The notes: generated from the sequence alone by a model not told the origin. A DNA stretch of 64,000 bases from Stenoxybacter acetivorans DSM 19021 (GCF_000745895.1 NZ_JQKE01000007.1:1-64000); one strand, 5' to 3'. Positions 36,489 through 46,296 are shown, counted from the first letter of the stretch. Program-made: numbers and translations.

Positions 36489-39364
36489 ACGGTGAACAGG
36501 CGGCGGTGCGGCTTAGCGGCGTTTCTCATGCTTACAAAGATACCCAAGCCCTGAGCGAAATTAATTTGTGTTTACCAAATCATGCCACCATCGGCTTGAT
36601 TGGTCCGGACGGCGTGGGCAAATCAACTTTGCTGTCGTTGATTGCGGGGGTGAAAATCATTCAAAGCGGGCAAGTGTCTGTGTTTGGCGAAAACATGGCA
36701 GACAAACACGCCCGCCGCCGTTTATCACACCGCATTGCCTTTATGCCGCAAGGTTTGGGGCGCAACCTTTATCCCACTTTATCGGTGTACGACAATGCCG
36801 ATTTTCACGCCCGCCTGTTTGGCTTAAACGCAGCGGCAAGGCAGGAGCGTATTACACGCTTATTGCAGGCAACCGATTTGCTGCCGTTTCGTGATCGCTT
36901 GGCAGGGCAATTGTCCGGCGGCATGAAGCAAAAATTAAGCCTGTGCTGTGCCTTGGTGCATCAGCCCGATTTGCTGATTTTAGACGAACCCACCACAGGG
37001 GTTGATCCCTTGTCGCGGCGGCAATTTTGGGCATTGGTGGACAATTTGCGCGCCGAACAAGGCGGCATGACTTTGCTGGTAGCGACTGCGTATATCGACG
37101 AAGCCGCGCGGTTTGAACATTTACTGGCAATGGACGATGGGCGTTTGCTCATCAACGCGCCCACTGCCGAAGTATTGCGCCAAACCGAGAGCCGTACTTT
37201 AGAAGAGGCGTATGTGCGTTTGTTGCCGACGGAAAAACGGTTTTCAGGCAGCCTGAATGCGTTTGCCGCATCGGTGTTTGTGCCCGACCCAAATGAACCG
37301 CCGGCGATTGCGGCACAGCATTTGAGCAAACGTTTCGGCGCGTTTACCGCAGTGGACGATGTGAGTTTTACCATTGATCGCGGCGAAATTTTTGGTTTTT
37401 TGGGTTCAAACGGCTGCGGTAAATCCACCACCATGAAAATGCTTACCGGTTTGCTTGATGCCAGCAGCGGGCGGGCACAATTACTGGGTGAACCGGTAAC
37501 GGCAAACGATTTGAATACGCGAATGCGTGTTGGTTATATGTCGCAAAGTTTTTCCCTGTATGAAGAATTGAGTGTTCGCCAAAATTTGATGTTGCATGCG
37601 CAATTGTATCGGTTGCACGGCGAAGCGGCGCGGCAAGCAGTGGCGCAGTCATTGCAGCGTTTTGATTTAGAAGCGGCTGCCAATGTATATCCCGGTGCAC
37701 TGCCCTTGGGTATGCGCCAACGCCTGCAGCTGGCGGCGGCGTGTTTGCACCGCCCCAAAGTGTTGATTTTGGACGAACCCACTTCCGGCGTTGACCCTGC
37801 GGCGCGTGAAATGTTTTGGCAGTATTTGTTGAAATTGTCACGTGAAGAGCGGGTAACACAATTTGTGTCCACCCATTTTATGAATGAAGCCGAACGCTGC
37901 GACCGTATTTCCTTAATGCATCAAGGGCGGGTTTTGGCAGTGGGTACGCCGCAAGCATTATGCCGGCAACAGCACACCGACAGTTTAGAAGAGGCGTTCA
38001 TTGCCTATTTGGAAGCTGCTGACAAAAATAAAGCAAACACTGCGTTTGCCGAATCCCAATCTCAATCCAAACCCAAATCATCAGCCGACAGGCTGCCTGA
38101 AAATTCGGACAACCGCTGCGATGTGCCGAACACAACCGCATCAAAGCAGTTTGCCGATGCTGCCAAACCAACAAACAGGCTGCCTGAAACCGCACCAAAT
38201 TACGCAAAAATTTCAGCCAAGCCTTTCGGCAGTCTGCGCTATTGGCTGATGACCATGCTTACTTTCGCCCGCCGTGAAGCCATTGAGTTGTGGCGGGATC
38301 GCATTCGTTTGTGCTTTGCACTTTTGGGTCCGGTGGTTTTAATGATTACGGCGGCATACGGCATCTCGTTTGACATCAAAAACATACGTGTTGCCATATT
38401 GGATAATGATCAAAGCGTAGCGAGCCGTGAATTTACCGAGTATTTCACCGCATCGCGCTACTTCACCGAAACCGCTGTTTTACAGAGCGCGGGCGAGATA
38501 GATCATGTGCTGCAAAATTCAACCGCACGGTTGGTGATTGATATTCCGCCGCATTTCGGGCGCGATGTTCTGCGCGGGCAGCAGCCGGAAATCGGATTTT
38601 ATATAGATGGTTCACTGCCGTTTTTGGCAGAAAACATCAAAGGATTTATCAGCGGTATTGTGCTGGATTACAGCAGCGATCAACTCAAGCAAAGCGGGCA
38701 GACAAACACCGGTTTTCAGGCAGCCGCGATTGCACCGCGCTTCGTGTACAACCAAGATTTTAAAAGTGTGGTTGCCATGGCACCGGGTATGATTATGATG
38801 GCGATGATGCTGATACCCACCATGATGACTGCGTTGGGCGTGGTGCGTGAGCGCGAAATCGGTTCTATTCTCAATTTATATACCTCACCCGCAGGGGTGC
38901 GCCAGTTTTTAATCGGCAAACAGCTGCCGTATATTGCCGTGTCAATGATGAGCTATGGTATTTTGGTGTGGCTGGTGATTGTGGTGCTGGGTGTGCCGGT
39001 ACAAGGCAGTTTTTGGGCGATGACTTTGGGTGCATTAACCTTGGTGTGTGCCGCTACTTCGTTTGGTTTGTTGGTGTCCAGCGTGGTGAAATCGCAAGTG
39101 GCGGCGATTTTCGGTTCGGCTTTATTGTCGTTGATTCCTGCCTTGAATTTTTCGGGTTTGTTTTATCCCGTATCCACGCTCAGCGGCGTGAAATATTATG
39201 CCAGCCGATTGTTTCCGACCATGTGGTTTCAAAAAATCAGCTTGGGCGGATTTGCCAAAGGACAGGGGTTCATGGATTTTTTGCCGTATTACACGGTTTT
39301 GCTGTCGTTTGCGCTGGTGTATGTTTTTTTGGCAGGGTGTATTTTGAAAAAGCAAGAACGCTGA
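36485..39364 (+). CDS. rbbA: RbbA-type double-ATPase/permease fusion of an ABC exporter
   Basis: A 960-residue fusion. The first ATPase domain has Walker A GPDGVGKST at 40-48, signature LSGGMKQ near 142 and LLILDEPTTGVDP. The second has GSNGCGKST near 307, a degenerate signature LPLGMRQR near 406 and LILDEPTSGVDP; that degenerate signature is typical of RbbA. A linker of about 70 residues (near 509-580) leads to an ABC-2 permease domain with one helix, a periplasmic domain and five C-terminal helices. The linker encodes two uptake sequences (38090 and 38177). The ATG at 36485 overlaps the adaptor's stop. In E. coli, RbbA was reported as ribosome-associated; export is the more likely role in this operon. 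Confidence 0.88.
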   Translation: MNGEQAAVRLSGVSHAYKDTQALSEINLCLPNHATIGLIGPDGVGKSTLLSLIAGVKIIQSGQVSVFGENMADKHARRRLSHRIAFMPQGLGRNLYPTLSVYDNADFHARLFGLNAAARQERITRLLQATDLLPFRDRLAGQLSGGMKQKLSLCCALVHQPDLLILDEPTTGVDPLSRRQFWALVDNLRAEQGGMTLLVATAYIDEAARFEHLLAMDDGRLLINAPTAEVLRQTESRTLEEAYVRLLPTEKRFSGSLNAFAASVFVPDPNEPPAIAAQHLSKRFGAFTAVDDVSFTIDRGEIFGFLGSNGCGKSTTMKMLTGLLDASSGRAQLLGEPVTANDLNTRMRVGYMSQSFSLYEELSVRQNLMLHAQLYRLHGEAARQAVAQSLQRFDLEAAANVYPGALPLGMRQRLQLAAACLHRPKVLILDEPTSGVDPAAREMFWQYLLKLSREERVTQFVSTHFMNEAERCDRISLMHQGRVLAVGTPQALCRQQHTDSLEEAFIAYLEAADKNKANTAFAESQSQSKPKSSADRLPENSDNRCDVPNTTASKQFADAAKPTNRLPETAPNYAKISAKPFGSLRYWLMTMLTFARREAIELWRDRIRLCFALLGPVVLMITAAYGISFDIKNIRVAILDNDQSVASREFTEYFTASRYFTETAVLQSAGEIDHVLQNSTARLVIDIPPHFGRDVLRGQQPEIGFYIDGSLPFLAENIKGFISGIVLDYSSDQLKQSGQTNTGFQAAAIAPRFVYNQDFKSVVAMAPGMIMMAMMLIPTMMTALGVVREREIGSILNLYTSPAGVRQFLIGKQLPYIAVSMMSYGILVWLVIVVLGVPVQGSFWAMTLGALTLVCAATSFGLLVSSVVKSQVAAIFGSALLSLIPALNFSGLFYPVSTLSGVKYYASRLFPTMWFQKISLGGFAKGQGFMDFLPYYTVLLSFALVYVFLAGCILKKQER

Positions 39365-39492
39365 TACAGGCTGCCTGAAAACACAACCGAAACAGGCGTA
39401 TGCTTACAAATGGACGGCGTGTGCCGTGCGGCAATCTGTTTTTACAATGACCGAGCAGCCGGCTTGGTACTGACTCAAAGTGATTGAATCGT

Positions 39493-40620
39493 ATGCGAAA
39501 CAGCCTGAAAAATATCTGGGTATTGAGTTTAAAAGAATTGAAAAGCCTGTCGCGCGATATTGTTTTGCTGGTGTTGATTGCGGCGGCGTTTTCGGTGGTG
39601 GTTTATGCGGTGGGAACAGGGGTGAGTACGGAAGTGCGCAACGCGCCGATTGCTGTTGTTGATGAAGACCGTTCTGCCTTGTCTTTGCGTATTCGCGATG
39701 CCATACAAAAGCCCTATTTTCAAACGCCTGAAGATTTAAGCCGTGATGGTTTGGACGAGGCTTCGGGGCGTGACCGCTATATTTTTGTGGTGAATATTCC
39801 GCCAAATTTGGAGGCAGATATACTGGCGGGACGGCAGCCGGTGATTCAGCTTTTGGCAGATGCCACTGCCGTAACCCAAGCCGGTGTGGGCGTGGTTTAT
39901 CTCAATCAAATCATTGCGAACGAAATCGCCGATTTTTTCAGGCAGCCTGCTTTGGAAAACCGCCTGCCGCTTAAAGCGGTAACGCAGGTGCTGTACAACC
40001 CAAATGGGCAATCGATATGGTATGTCGGGACGATGCAAATCGTGGCGAGCATCACGTTGTTGGGCATGATTTTGGTGGGCGCGGCGGTGATACGTGAACG
40101 TGAACACGGCACGATGGAACACTTGCTGGTGATGCCGGTGTCGCCGATAGAAATCGCACTGGCAAAAATTCTCACCAACAGCGCGGTGATTTTGCTTGCG
40201 GCATTATTGTCGCTGCGGCTGGTGGCGGAAGGCTGGATGAATGTGTCTTTAAACGGTTCATTAACACTGTTTGCGGCGGGTTTGATGATTTATTTGTTTT
40301 CGGTGTCGGCATTGGGTATTTTGCTGGCAACACTGACCTCGTCAATGCCGCAGTTCGGCTTGTTGTGTTTGCCTGTGTATGTGGTTACCCGCATGTTGTC
40401 GGGCTCGGAATCACCGCTGGAAAGCATGCCCGATGTCATTCAGTCAATTACACGCTTTTCTCCGGTAACGCAGTTTGTGGCGTTCAGTCAAGACGTGCTG
40501 TTTCGCAACGCCGGCATGGCGATTGTGTGGCCGGAGTTGTTGGCAATGACCTTATCAGGCGGTGTGTTTTTAACGCTGGCATTGATACGTTTTCGCGGTA
40601 TGCTGGCAAAACAAACATAA
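39493..40620 (+). CDS. ABC-2 type permease (YhhJ family)
   Basis: A 375-residue inner-membrane protein: one N-terminal helix (LLVLIAAAFSVVVYAV), a periplasmic domain with VRNAPIAVVDEDRSALSLRI and YIFVVNIPPNLEADIL, then five or six helices ending in the ABC-2 pattern (GAAVIREREHGTMEHLLVMPVSP). It is the partner permease for the RbbA membrane domain. The ATG at 39493 begins RNSLKNIW; a TTG three codons earlier is less likely. It follows rbbA after about 130 bases, with an uptake sequence at 39368. Confidence 0.87.
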   Translation: MRNSLKNIWVLSLKELKSLSRDIVLLVLIAAAFSVVVYAVGTGVSTEVRNAPIAVVDEDRSALSLRIRDAIQKPYFQTPEDLSRDGLDEASGRDRYIFVVNIPPNLEADILAGRQPVIQLLADATAVTQAGVGVVYLNQIIANEIADFFRQPALENRLPLKAVTQVLYNPNGQSIWYVGTMQIVASITLLGMILVGAAVIREREHGTMEHLLVMPVSPIEIALAKILTNSAVILLAALLSLRLVAEGWMNVSLNGSLTLFAAGLMIYLFSVSALGILLATLTSSMPQFGLLCLPVYVVTRMLSGSESPLESMPDVIQSITRFSPVTQFVAFSQDVLFRNAGMAIVWPELLAMTLSGGVFLTLALIRFRGMLAKQT

Positions 40621-40699
40621 TGGCGGCGCGGTGTGCTTATTTTTCAGGCTGCCTGAAAAGTTTGCTGCCATAAAAAATTACTTTGCAGGACACACGGTT

Positions 40700-42190
40700 A
40701 TGAATAAAAACCATTGGTTTTCTTTGCTGCTCACGGCATGGTGCGCTGCCTGTACGCCGACTCAAATTGCCCTCACGCCGTCGGTTGAAATCCCCGATGC
40801 GTTTGCCGAAACAAGTGCAGGCGAAGCGGCTGATGTCAGCCGCTGGTGGTTGGATTGGCAGGACGATACTTTAACAGAGCTAATCGAAGCCGGGCGGCTT
40901 GCCAATCGGGATTTGGCAAGTGCCAAAGCCAATCTTCAGGCAGCCCGCGATGAAGCCGCGCTGGCAAACGCTGATTTGCTGCCGACTGCCGTCATCAATG
41001 CCAACGCAGGCAAAAGCCATATTCACGCAGACAATCCGTTAAGTGCCGGCGAACAAGCCGCGTTGTCGTCAATTGGTTTACCCGTTGGTGCACTGCACCC
41101 GCACGGACGCGCACAAACCGCGGGCGTGCTGGTCAGTTGGGAAGCGGATATTTTCGGCGGCAAACGCAGTGATGCTGATGCGGCGCAATATGCTGCTTTG
41201 GCCGTTGCCGAACAATGGCACGGAGCGCAAATACTGGCGGTAGCCGAGATTGCCGACCGCTATTTAAACATACGCGCCAATGAGCGGCGTTTGGCAGTGC
41301 TGCAAACCGCATTGAAAAACCTGCAAGAGCTGCGCCGCTACGCGGCAGGTCGTTTTCAAGCGGGGCAAGTGAGCGATTATGAGATGAAAGACGTTGGTGT
41401 ACGCATTGCACAGCTACAAGCGGCTTTGGCGACGGTTCAGGTGCAAATTGATGCGCACACCCGTTCATTGGCGGTATTGACGGGCAAAACACCGCAAGAT
41501 TTTGTGCTGCCGCCATCGGCGAACGATATTTTGAATCACATACCCGCACCGCCAAGCGGCGTATTGCCCGTTGCTGTCTTGAGCCGCCGCCCCGATGTAC
41601 GTGCCGTTGAAATGCAGTTACAGGCACGCGCGGCACAGCTGGCAAGTGCGCGCGCTGATTTATTACCGCGTTTTGATGTGCGTTTTTTGTGGCAAAACGG
41701 ACGCATTTATTTAAGCAGCGATTTGCCGCATCTGGCGGCATGGGGCGGCGCGGTGAGCGCGGGCGTGAGTTTGCCGATTTTCACCGGCGGGCGGATTCAA
41801 AAACAAATTGATGCTGCCGATGCGCGGGTACGTGCCGCGTTAGCACAATATGAACAAAGCCTGTTAAATGCCTTGGCAGAAGTGGATAATGCTTATCAAG
41901 GTCAATTTGCTTTGCATCAGCAAAATCAATATTTAAGCGAAGCCCAAAATCAAACTCAGCAGCAGGCAAACGGCGCGGATAAATTGTTTCGTTACGGTTC
42001 GTTTACCTTAGATAAAGCATTAACCGCACGCATCAATGCCGCTGATGCTGCCGACCGTTTAATCCAAGGCAGATTGGCACAAGCGCAGCAATTGCTGTTG
42101 CTTTACAAAGCCCTTGGCGGCGGCTGGCTGCCTGAAAATGAAACACAAGCAAGCACACAAACCGAAGCGGAAACAGCGGCGCAGGAATAA
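40700..42190 (+). CDS. Outer-membrane efflux factor, NodT/TolC family lipoprotein
   Basis: A 496-residue outer-membrane channel subunit. The N-terminus reads MNKNHWFSLLLTAWCAACTP: a signal peptide with a possible lipidated Cys18, although Cys15 in place of the usual Leu makes the lipobox atypical. The paired repeats of the family are visible as WWLDWQDDTLTELIEAG with NRDLASAKANLQAARDEA, and later SRRPDVRAVEMQLQARAAQL with PIFTGGRIQKQIDAADAR. CAGGA precedes the ATG. It completes a tripartite exporter with the three preceding genes. The C-terminal tail is Thr/Glu-rich. Confidence 0.9.
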   Translation: MNKNHWFSLLLTAWCAACTPTQIALTPSVEIPDAFAETSAGEAADVSRWWLDWQDDTLTELIEAGRLANRDLASAKANLQAARDEAALANADLLPTAVINANAGKSHIHADNPLSAGEQAALSSIGLPVGALHPHGRAQTAGVLVSWEADIFGGKRSDADAAQYAALAVAEQWHGAQILAVAEIADRYLNIRANERRLAVLQTALKNLQELRRYAAGRFQAGQVSDYEMKDVGVRIAQLQAALATVQVQIDAHTRSLAVLTGKTPQDFVLPPSANDILNHIPAPPSGVLPVAVLSRRPDVRAVEMQLQARAAQLASARADLLPRFDVRFLWQNGRIYLSSDLPHLAAWGGAVSAGVSLPIFTGGRIQKQIDAADARVRAALAQYEQSLLNALAEVDNAYQGQFALHQQNQYLSEAQNQTQQQANGADKLFRYGSFTLDKALTARINAADAADRLIQGRLAQAQQLLLLYKALGGGWLPENETQASTQTEAETAAQE

Positions 42191-42270
42191 GCCGCTTGCT
42201 AAAACGAAACAATTCGGCTAAAAAGCCGACCTCTGCTTTAACTTCAACCTTAATTTAAAGAGCGTTTAAC

Positions 42271-42708
42271 ATGAAAAAAATGATTACCACCGCGTTGTTA
42301 TTGAGTGCACTCACTGTGGGTGCGTCGGGCTGTGCCAATAGCCAAAGCCAAGCGAACAGCACCGATACGCAATCTTTGTCGGGTAAATGGCAAGTGGTGC
42401 GTATTGATAACCAAGCCGTTTCGCGTGATGATTATCAAGTCAGTTTTAATGCGGAAAACAAAAGTGTTTATGCTTATTTCGGCTGCAATCGTTTCAGAGG
42501 TGCTTATACCCAGCAGGCAGACAAATTACAGTTTTCTCAGCTCGCTTCTACCATGATGATGTGCGTGAATATTGAAGATGAAAACCGTGCTAAGGCGGCA
42601 TTAACAGACACCCGTCAATGGCGAAACCTTAACCAAGACGGCGGTCTGGTTCAATTGCTTGACGGCAACGCCAAAGTTCGTTTGGAATTGAAACCGACGG
42701 CAGAATAG
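42271..42708 (+). CDS. META-domain lipoprotein (HslJ-like)
   Basis: A 145-residue predicted lipoprotein: signal peptide with lipobox ASGC, lipidated at Cys21, followed by a META domain (SGKWQVVRIDNQAV, AYFGCNRFRGAY, LASTMMMCV). The E. coli relative HslJ is a heat-inducible envelope protein linked to novobiocin resistance; the function here is unknown. It follows the exporter genes by 80 bases in the same direction but need not be part of that operon. Confidence 0.85.
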   Translation: MKKMITTALLLSALTVGASGCANSQSQANSTDTQSLSGKWQVVRIDNQAVSRDDYQVSFNAENKSVYAYFGCNRFRGAYTQQADKLQFSQLASTMMMCVNIEDENRAKAALTDTRQWRNLNQDGGLVQLLDGNAKVRLELKPTAE

Positions 42709-42790
42709 TTAAATTATCAATCCAACAAAAGTTAAAATTGTTGAACATTGACAAATGTGTATCAAGCTGCATTGATATTAGGAGCAGACC

Positions 42791-43624
42791 ATGATAGGTT
42801 GTTTCGTTGCCGGAACATTGATACACACCAAAGAAGGTTTGCGGCCAATTGAGCAAATCAAGGTGGGTGATGATGTGCTTTCCACACCGGAAGACGGAAG
42901 CGGTGGAACGGCTTACAAAAAAGTTATTAATACCTTTGAGTTTGAAGATCAGGAAACTTGGTTTATCTCTTGGGAAGATCTAACCATGCTTAAAGCCCAT
43001 ACTAAGCATGAAATTGGCAGAGATGAATATCTCAAGGCATATGGCAATGGTTTTGTGATCACAACACCCAATCATCTATTCTGGGTTGTGAGTTCCCGAG
43101 AAAAAAGCATCGAATGTAACAAGCTGGGGAGGCGGATTTTGAAACTGCTTCCCCCTTATCCACAACAACAATGGGTACGGGCTGACCAGCTTTGCGATGG
43201 AATGAGTTTGCTGCTTGCTGATGGACGAATTGTGGAAGTCAGTCGAGTTTCGCGTGTTTACAAAACCGATACAGAGTGGTTGGGCTGGATACGGCAGAAT
43301 TATGATGATGCGACCAGCAAGGGGATTATGCTCAATTTTTCCAATGCCAACGTTGTACCGAATGTCCATATCTACGCACATCGCTTCGATAGTCCTTATT
43401 GCGATCCGGAGTATGGTCTGCTCGAAAATCCCAATAAATCCTATCTTTACGACTATCCGTATGACGAGGAAGTACCCGAATCTTGGTATCGCAGCAAGGT
43501 TTATCACTTTGAGGTTGAGGATTACCACACCTATTTTGTCGATACAATGGGGGTATGGGTACATAGCAATAATGAGTGCATGACGGATAGGGAGTTTAAT
43601 GATGCTCGCCGAAAGAGTGTGTAA
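42791..43624 (+). CDS. Free-standing Hint (intein-like) domain protein
   Basis: A 277-residue protein that is almost entirely one Hint domain of the polymorphic-toxin type. Block A starts at once: [20 protein letters not shown], with the nucleophile Cys at residue 4. Block B is [11 protein letters not shown] with the conserved Thr and His, and the last blocks are [15 protein letters not shown] and VWVHSNN. Only about 15 residues ([16 protein letters not shown]) follow, so there is no toxin domain. A good ribosome binding site (AGGAG) lies six bases before the ATG, and an in-frame TAG lies four codons upstream, so nothing longer is encoded. Base use is AT-richer than the neighbours, suggesting transfer. 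The C-terminal HSNN departs from the usual HN. Confidence 0.82.
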   Translation: MIGCFVAGTLIHTKEGLRPIEQIKVGDDVLSTPEDGSGGTAYKKVINTFEFEDQETWFISWEDLTMLKAHTKHEIGRDEYLKAYGNGFVITTPNHLFWVVSSREKSIECNKLGRRILKLLPPYPQQQWVRADQLCDGMSLLLADGRIVEVSRVSRVYKTDTEWLGWIRQNYDDATSKGIMLNFSNANVVPNVHIYAHRFDSPYCDPEYGLLENPNKSYLYDYPYDEEVPESWYRSKVYHFEVEDYHTYFVDTMGVWVHSNNECMTDREFNDARRKSV

Positions 43625-43640
43625 TACAACATGCACGGAA

Positions 43641-44189
43641 TTGCCGCCTCATCAGCATAAGCGCACGATACGCATTTTGGGCATTGACCCCGGCAGCCGT
43701 GTAACCGGTTTTGGCGTGATTGATGTGTACGGGCAGCAATATCAATATGTGGCATCAGGCTGCATCAAAACCGAAGCCAAATTCAGCTTGCCTGAGCGCA
43801 TCGGCGTGATTGTGCGCCACTTAGATGAAGTCGTTGAAACCTATCAACCGACACAAGCGGCTGTAGAGCAAGTGTTTGTGAATGTGAATCCCGCTTCCAC
43901 TTTGATTTTGGGTCAAGCACGCGGCGCGGCAATTGCCGCGCTGGTGATGCGGCAATTGCCGGTGTATGAATACACCGCTTTGCAGGTGAAACAAGCGGTG
44001 GTGGGGCAGGGAAAAGCCGCAAAAGAGCAGGTGCAGCACATGGTGGTGCGCATGCTGAACTTGAGTGGTACACCGCAAGCCGATGCCGCCGATGCGCTGG
44101 CGGTGGCATTGACGCACGCATTGCGCAACCACAGCTTGGCGGCGCAAATTCAGCAAGGGTTAAGCCTGAAAGCAGGACGGTTTCACTGA
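43641..44189 (+). CDS. ruvC: Holliday junction endonuclease RuvC
   Basis: RuvC cuts Holliday junctions after RuvAB branch migration. The sequence has [15 protein letters not shown] with the first catalytic Asp, [13 protein letters not shown] with the Glu, and [14 protein letters not shown] with the paired Asp residues. I favour the TTG at 43641, giving [18 protein letters not shown], about 182 residues and the usual short N-terminus. An ATG at 43599 is possible but would run through the end of the Hint gene. It starts 16 bases after that gene's stop. An uptake sequence follows. Confidence 0.93.
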   Translation: MPPHQHKRTIRILGIDPGSRVTGFGVIDVYGQQYQYVASGCIKTEAKFSLPERIGVIVRHLDEVVETYQPTQAAVEQVFVNVNPASTLILGQARGAAIAALVMRQLPVYEYTALQVKQAVVGQGKAAKEQVQHMVVRMLNLSGTPQADAADALAVALTHALRNHSLAAQIQQGLSLKAGRFH

Positions 44190-44253
44190 ATTCAGGCTGC
44201 CTGAAAACACAAACAGCCGCACAGACAGACGCAAATTTCCCCACACAACAGCC

Positions 44254-46296
44254 ATGATGACACCGCAAACCCAAGCGATATTGAACATAAATGAAGCCAC
44301 CGCCAAAAAACTGGCGAAGCTGCATTTAAATACACTGTGGGATTTGGCGCTGCATCTGCCCCTGCGTTACGAAGACGAAACCCACATCACGCCGATTGCC
44401 GACGCGCCGCTGGGTGTACCTGTGCAGATTGAGGCAAAAGTATTGACGCAGGAAGTGCAGTTTAAACCGCGCAAACAGCTGGTGGTGCAGGTGGCAGACG
44501 CATCGGGCAGTGTGCTGTATTTGCGCTTTATTCATTTTTATCCGAGCCACCAGCAGCAATTGGTGCGCGGCAATACCATTCGTGCTTTAGGAGAAATCAA
44601 ACACGGTTTTTTCGGTGACGAAATGATACACCCCAAAGTTCGGCAAGCAGAAAACAGATCCTTAGCAGAAACCTTGACACCGATTTACCCCACAGTAAAC
44701 GGTTTGAATCAACCCACGCTGCGCCGCCTGATTCAAACAGCCTTAAAACACATTCCGCCAACCGATACCTTGCCGAATGCGTTGTTAAACGAATTACAGC
44801 TGCCACATTTAACAGACAGCCTCACATTACTGCATGCGCCGCCGCCGGAATACACCATTCATGACCTGCACAACGGCGCGCTGCCTGCGTGGCAGCGGCT
44901 GAAATTTGATGAATTGCTGGCACAGCAATTGTCCATGCGTTTGGCTCGGAAAAAACGCATCAGCGGGTCAGCCAAAGCCTTGTGCGGCAACGAATCTCTC
45001 AGCCAAGCCTTATTGGCACAACTGCCGTTTACCCTTACCCGCGCCCAGCAAAACGCATGGGCAGAGATACGCCGTGATTTGGCACAAACGCACCCCATGC
45101 ACCGATTGCTTCAGGGCGATGTGGGCAGCGGTAAAACCATTGTTGCCGCACTGGCGGCACTGATTGCGGTTGAAGCCGGTTTTCAGGCAGCCGTCATGGC
45201 GCCCACCGAAATTCTGGCAGAGCAGCATTATTTAAAATTCAAACAGTGGTTTGAGCCATTGGGGTTGAATACAGCATGGCTTTCAGGCAGCCTGAAAAAG
45301 CGTGAAAAAACGGCTGCCAAAGCGGCAATTGCCGAAGGTACGGCGCAAATCGCTGTCGGTACGCATGCTTTGTTTCAAGACGATGTGGGTTTTGATAATT
45401 TGGGTTTGGTGATTGTCGATGAACAGCACCGCTTTGGCGTGGCGCAGCGGTTGGCGCTCAAAAACAAAGGTGAAGATCTGCATCAGCTGATGATGTCGGC
45501 AACCCCGATTCCGCGCACGCTGGCAATGAGTTTTTTTGCGGATTTAGATGTGTCGGTGATTGATGAATTGCCGCCCGGACGGACGCCGATTAAAACCCGA
45601 TTGGTGAACAGTGTGCGCCGTGATGAAGTGGCGGCTTTGGTGCGGCGTACCGGTGAAATGGGACGGCAAGTCTATTGGGTCTGCCCGTTGATTGAAGAGT
45701 CGGAAACCTTGCAATTGCAAACCGCTGTTGAAACGCAGCAACAACTGCAAGCCGAATTGCCGTCTATGCGCATCGGCTTGGTGCACGGACGTTTAAAGCC
45801 GCAGGAAAAGGCGGATATTATGGCGGCATTTGTGCGCGCAGAATTGCAGGTCTTGGTGGCAACCACCGTGATTGAAGTGGGTGTGGACGTACCCAATGCG
45901 GGGCTGATGGTCATCGAACACGCCGAACGCATGGGTTTGGCGCAACTGCATCAATTGCGCGGGCGTGTCGGGCGCGGCGCGGCGGCAAGCGTGTGTGTAT
46001 TGTTGTTCAGTGAGCCTTTGTCAGAATTGGCAAAATCACGATTGAAAGTGATTTATGAGAATACCGATGGTTTTGAAATCGCCCGCCAAGATTTGATATT
46101 GCGCGGTCCCGGTGAATTTCTCGGCGCACGTCAAAGCGGCACACCAATGCTGCGTTTTGCCGATTTGGAAGAAGACCTCAATCTCTTAGAAGCCGCCCGC
46201 CGCTTGGCAGAACCGTTAATTACCAAGCAACCGCACGTGGTAGAACAACATTTGGAACGGTGGCTGGGCAGCAAAGAAGGATATTTGGGGGTTTAA
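44254..46296 (+). CDS. recG: ATP-dependent DNA helicase RecG
   Basis: RecG drives branch migration and fork reversal. The 680-residue protein has the wedge (OB-fold) domain in the N-terminal third, then Walker A LQGDVGSGKTIVAALAAL, MAPTEILAEQHYLKF, DEQHRFGVAQR, MMSATPIPRTLAMSFF and the C-terminal VIEVGVDVPNAG, HQLRGRVGRG. The final GPGEFLGARQSG is a RecG hallmark. It follows ruvC by 65 bases, separated by an uptake sequence. Confidence 0.97.
   Translation: MMTPQTQAILNINEATAKKLAKLHLNTLWDLALHLPLRYEDETHITPIADAPLGVPVQIEAKVLTQEVQFKPRKQLVVQVADASGSVLYLRFIHFYPSHQQQLVRGNTIRALGEIKHGFFGDEMIHPKVRQAENRSLAETLTPIYPTVNGLNQPTLRRLIQTALKHIPPTDTLPNALLNELQLPHLTDSLTLLHAPPPEYTIHDLHNGALPAWQRLKFDELLAQQLSMRLARKKRISGSAKALCGNESLSQALLAQLPFTLTRAQQNAWAEIRRDLAQTHPMHRLLQGDVGSGKTIVAALAALIAVEAGFQAAVMAPTEILAEQHYLKFKQWFEPLGLNTAWLSGSLKKREKTAAKAAIAEGTAQIAVGTHALFQDDVGFDNLGLVIVDEQHRFGVAQRLALKNKGEDLHQLMMSATPIPRTLAMSFFADLDVSVIDELPPGRTPIKTRLVNSVRRDEVAALVRRTGEMGRQVYWVCPLIEESETLQLQTAVETQQQLQAELPSMRIGLVHGRLKPQEKADIMAAFVRAELQVLVATTVIEVGVDVPNAGLMVIEHAERMGLAQLHQLRGRVGRGAAASVCVLLFSEPLSELAKSRLKVIYENTDGFEIARQDLILRGPGEFLGARQSGTPMLRFADLEEDLNLLEAARRLAEPLITKQPHVVEQHLERWLGSKEGYLGV

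Noticed and set aside
35484-39364. Calling the exporter fusion a novel gene fusion
   Set aside because: The double-ATPase plus permease layout with the LPLG second signature is the known RbbA architecture.
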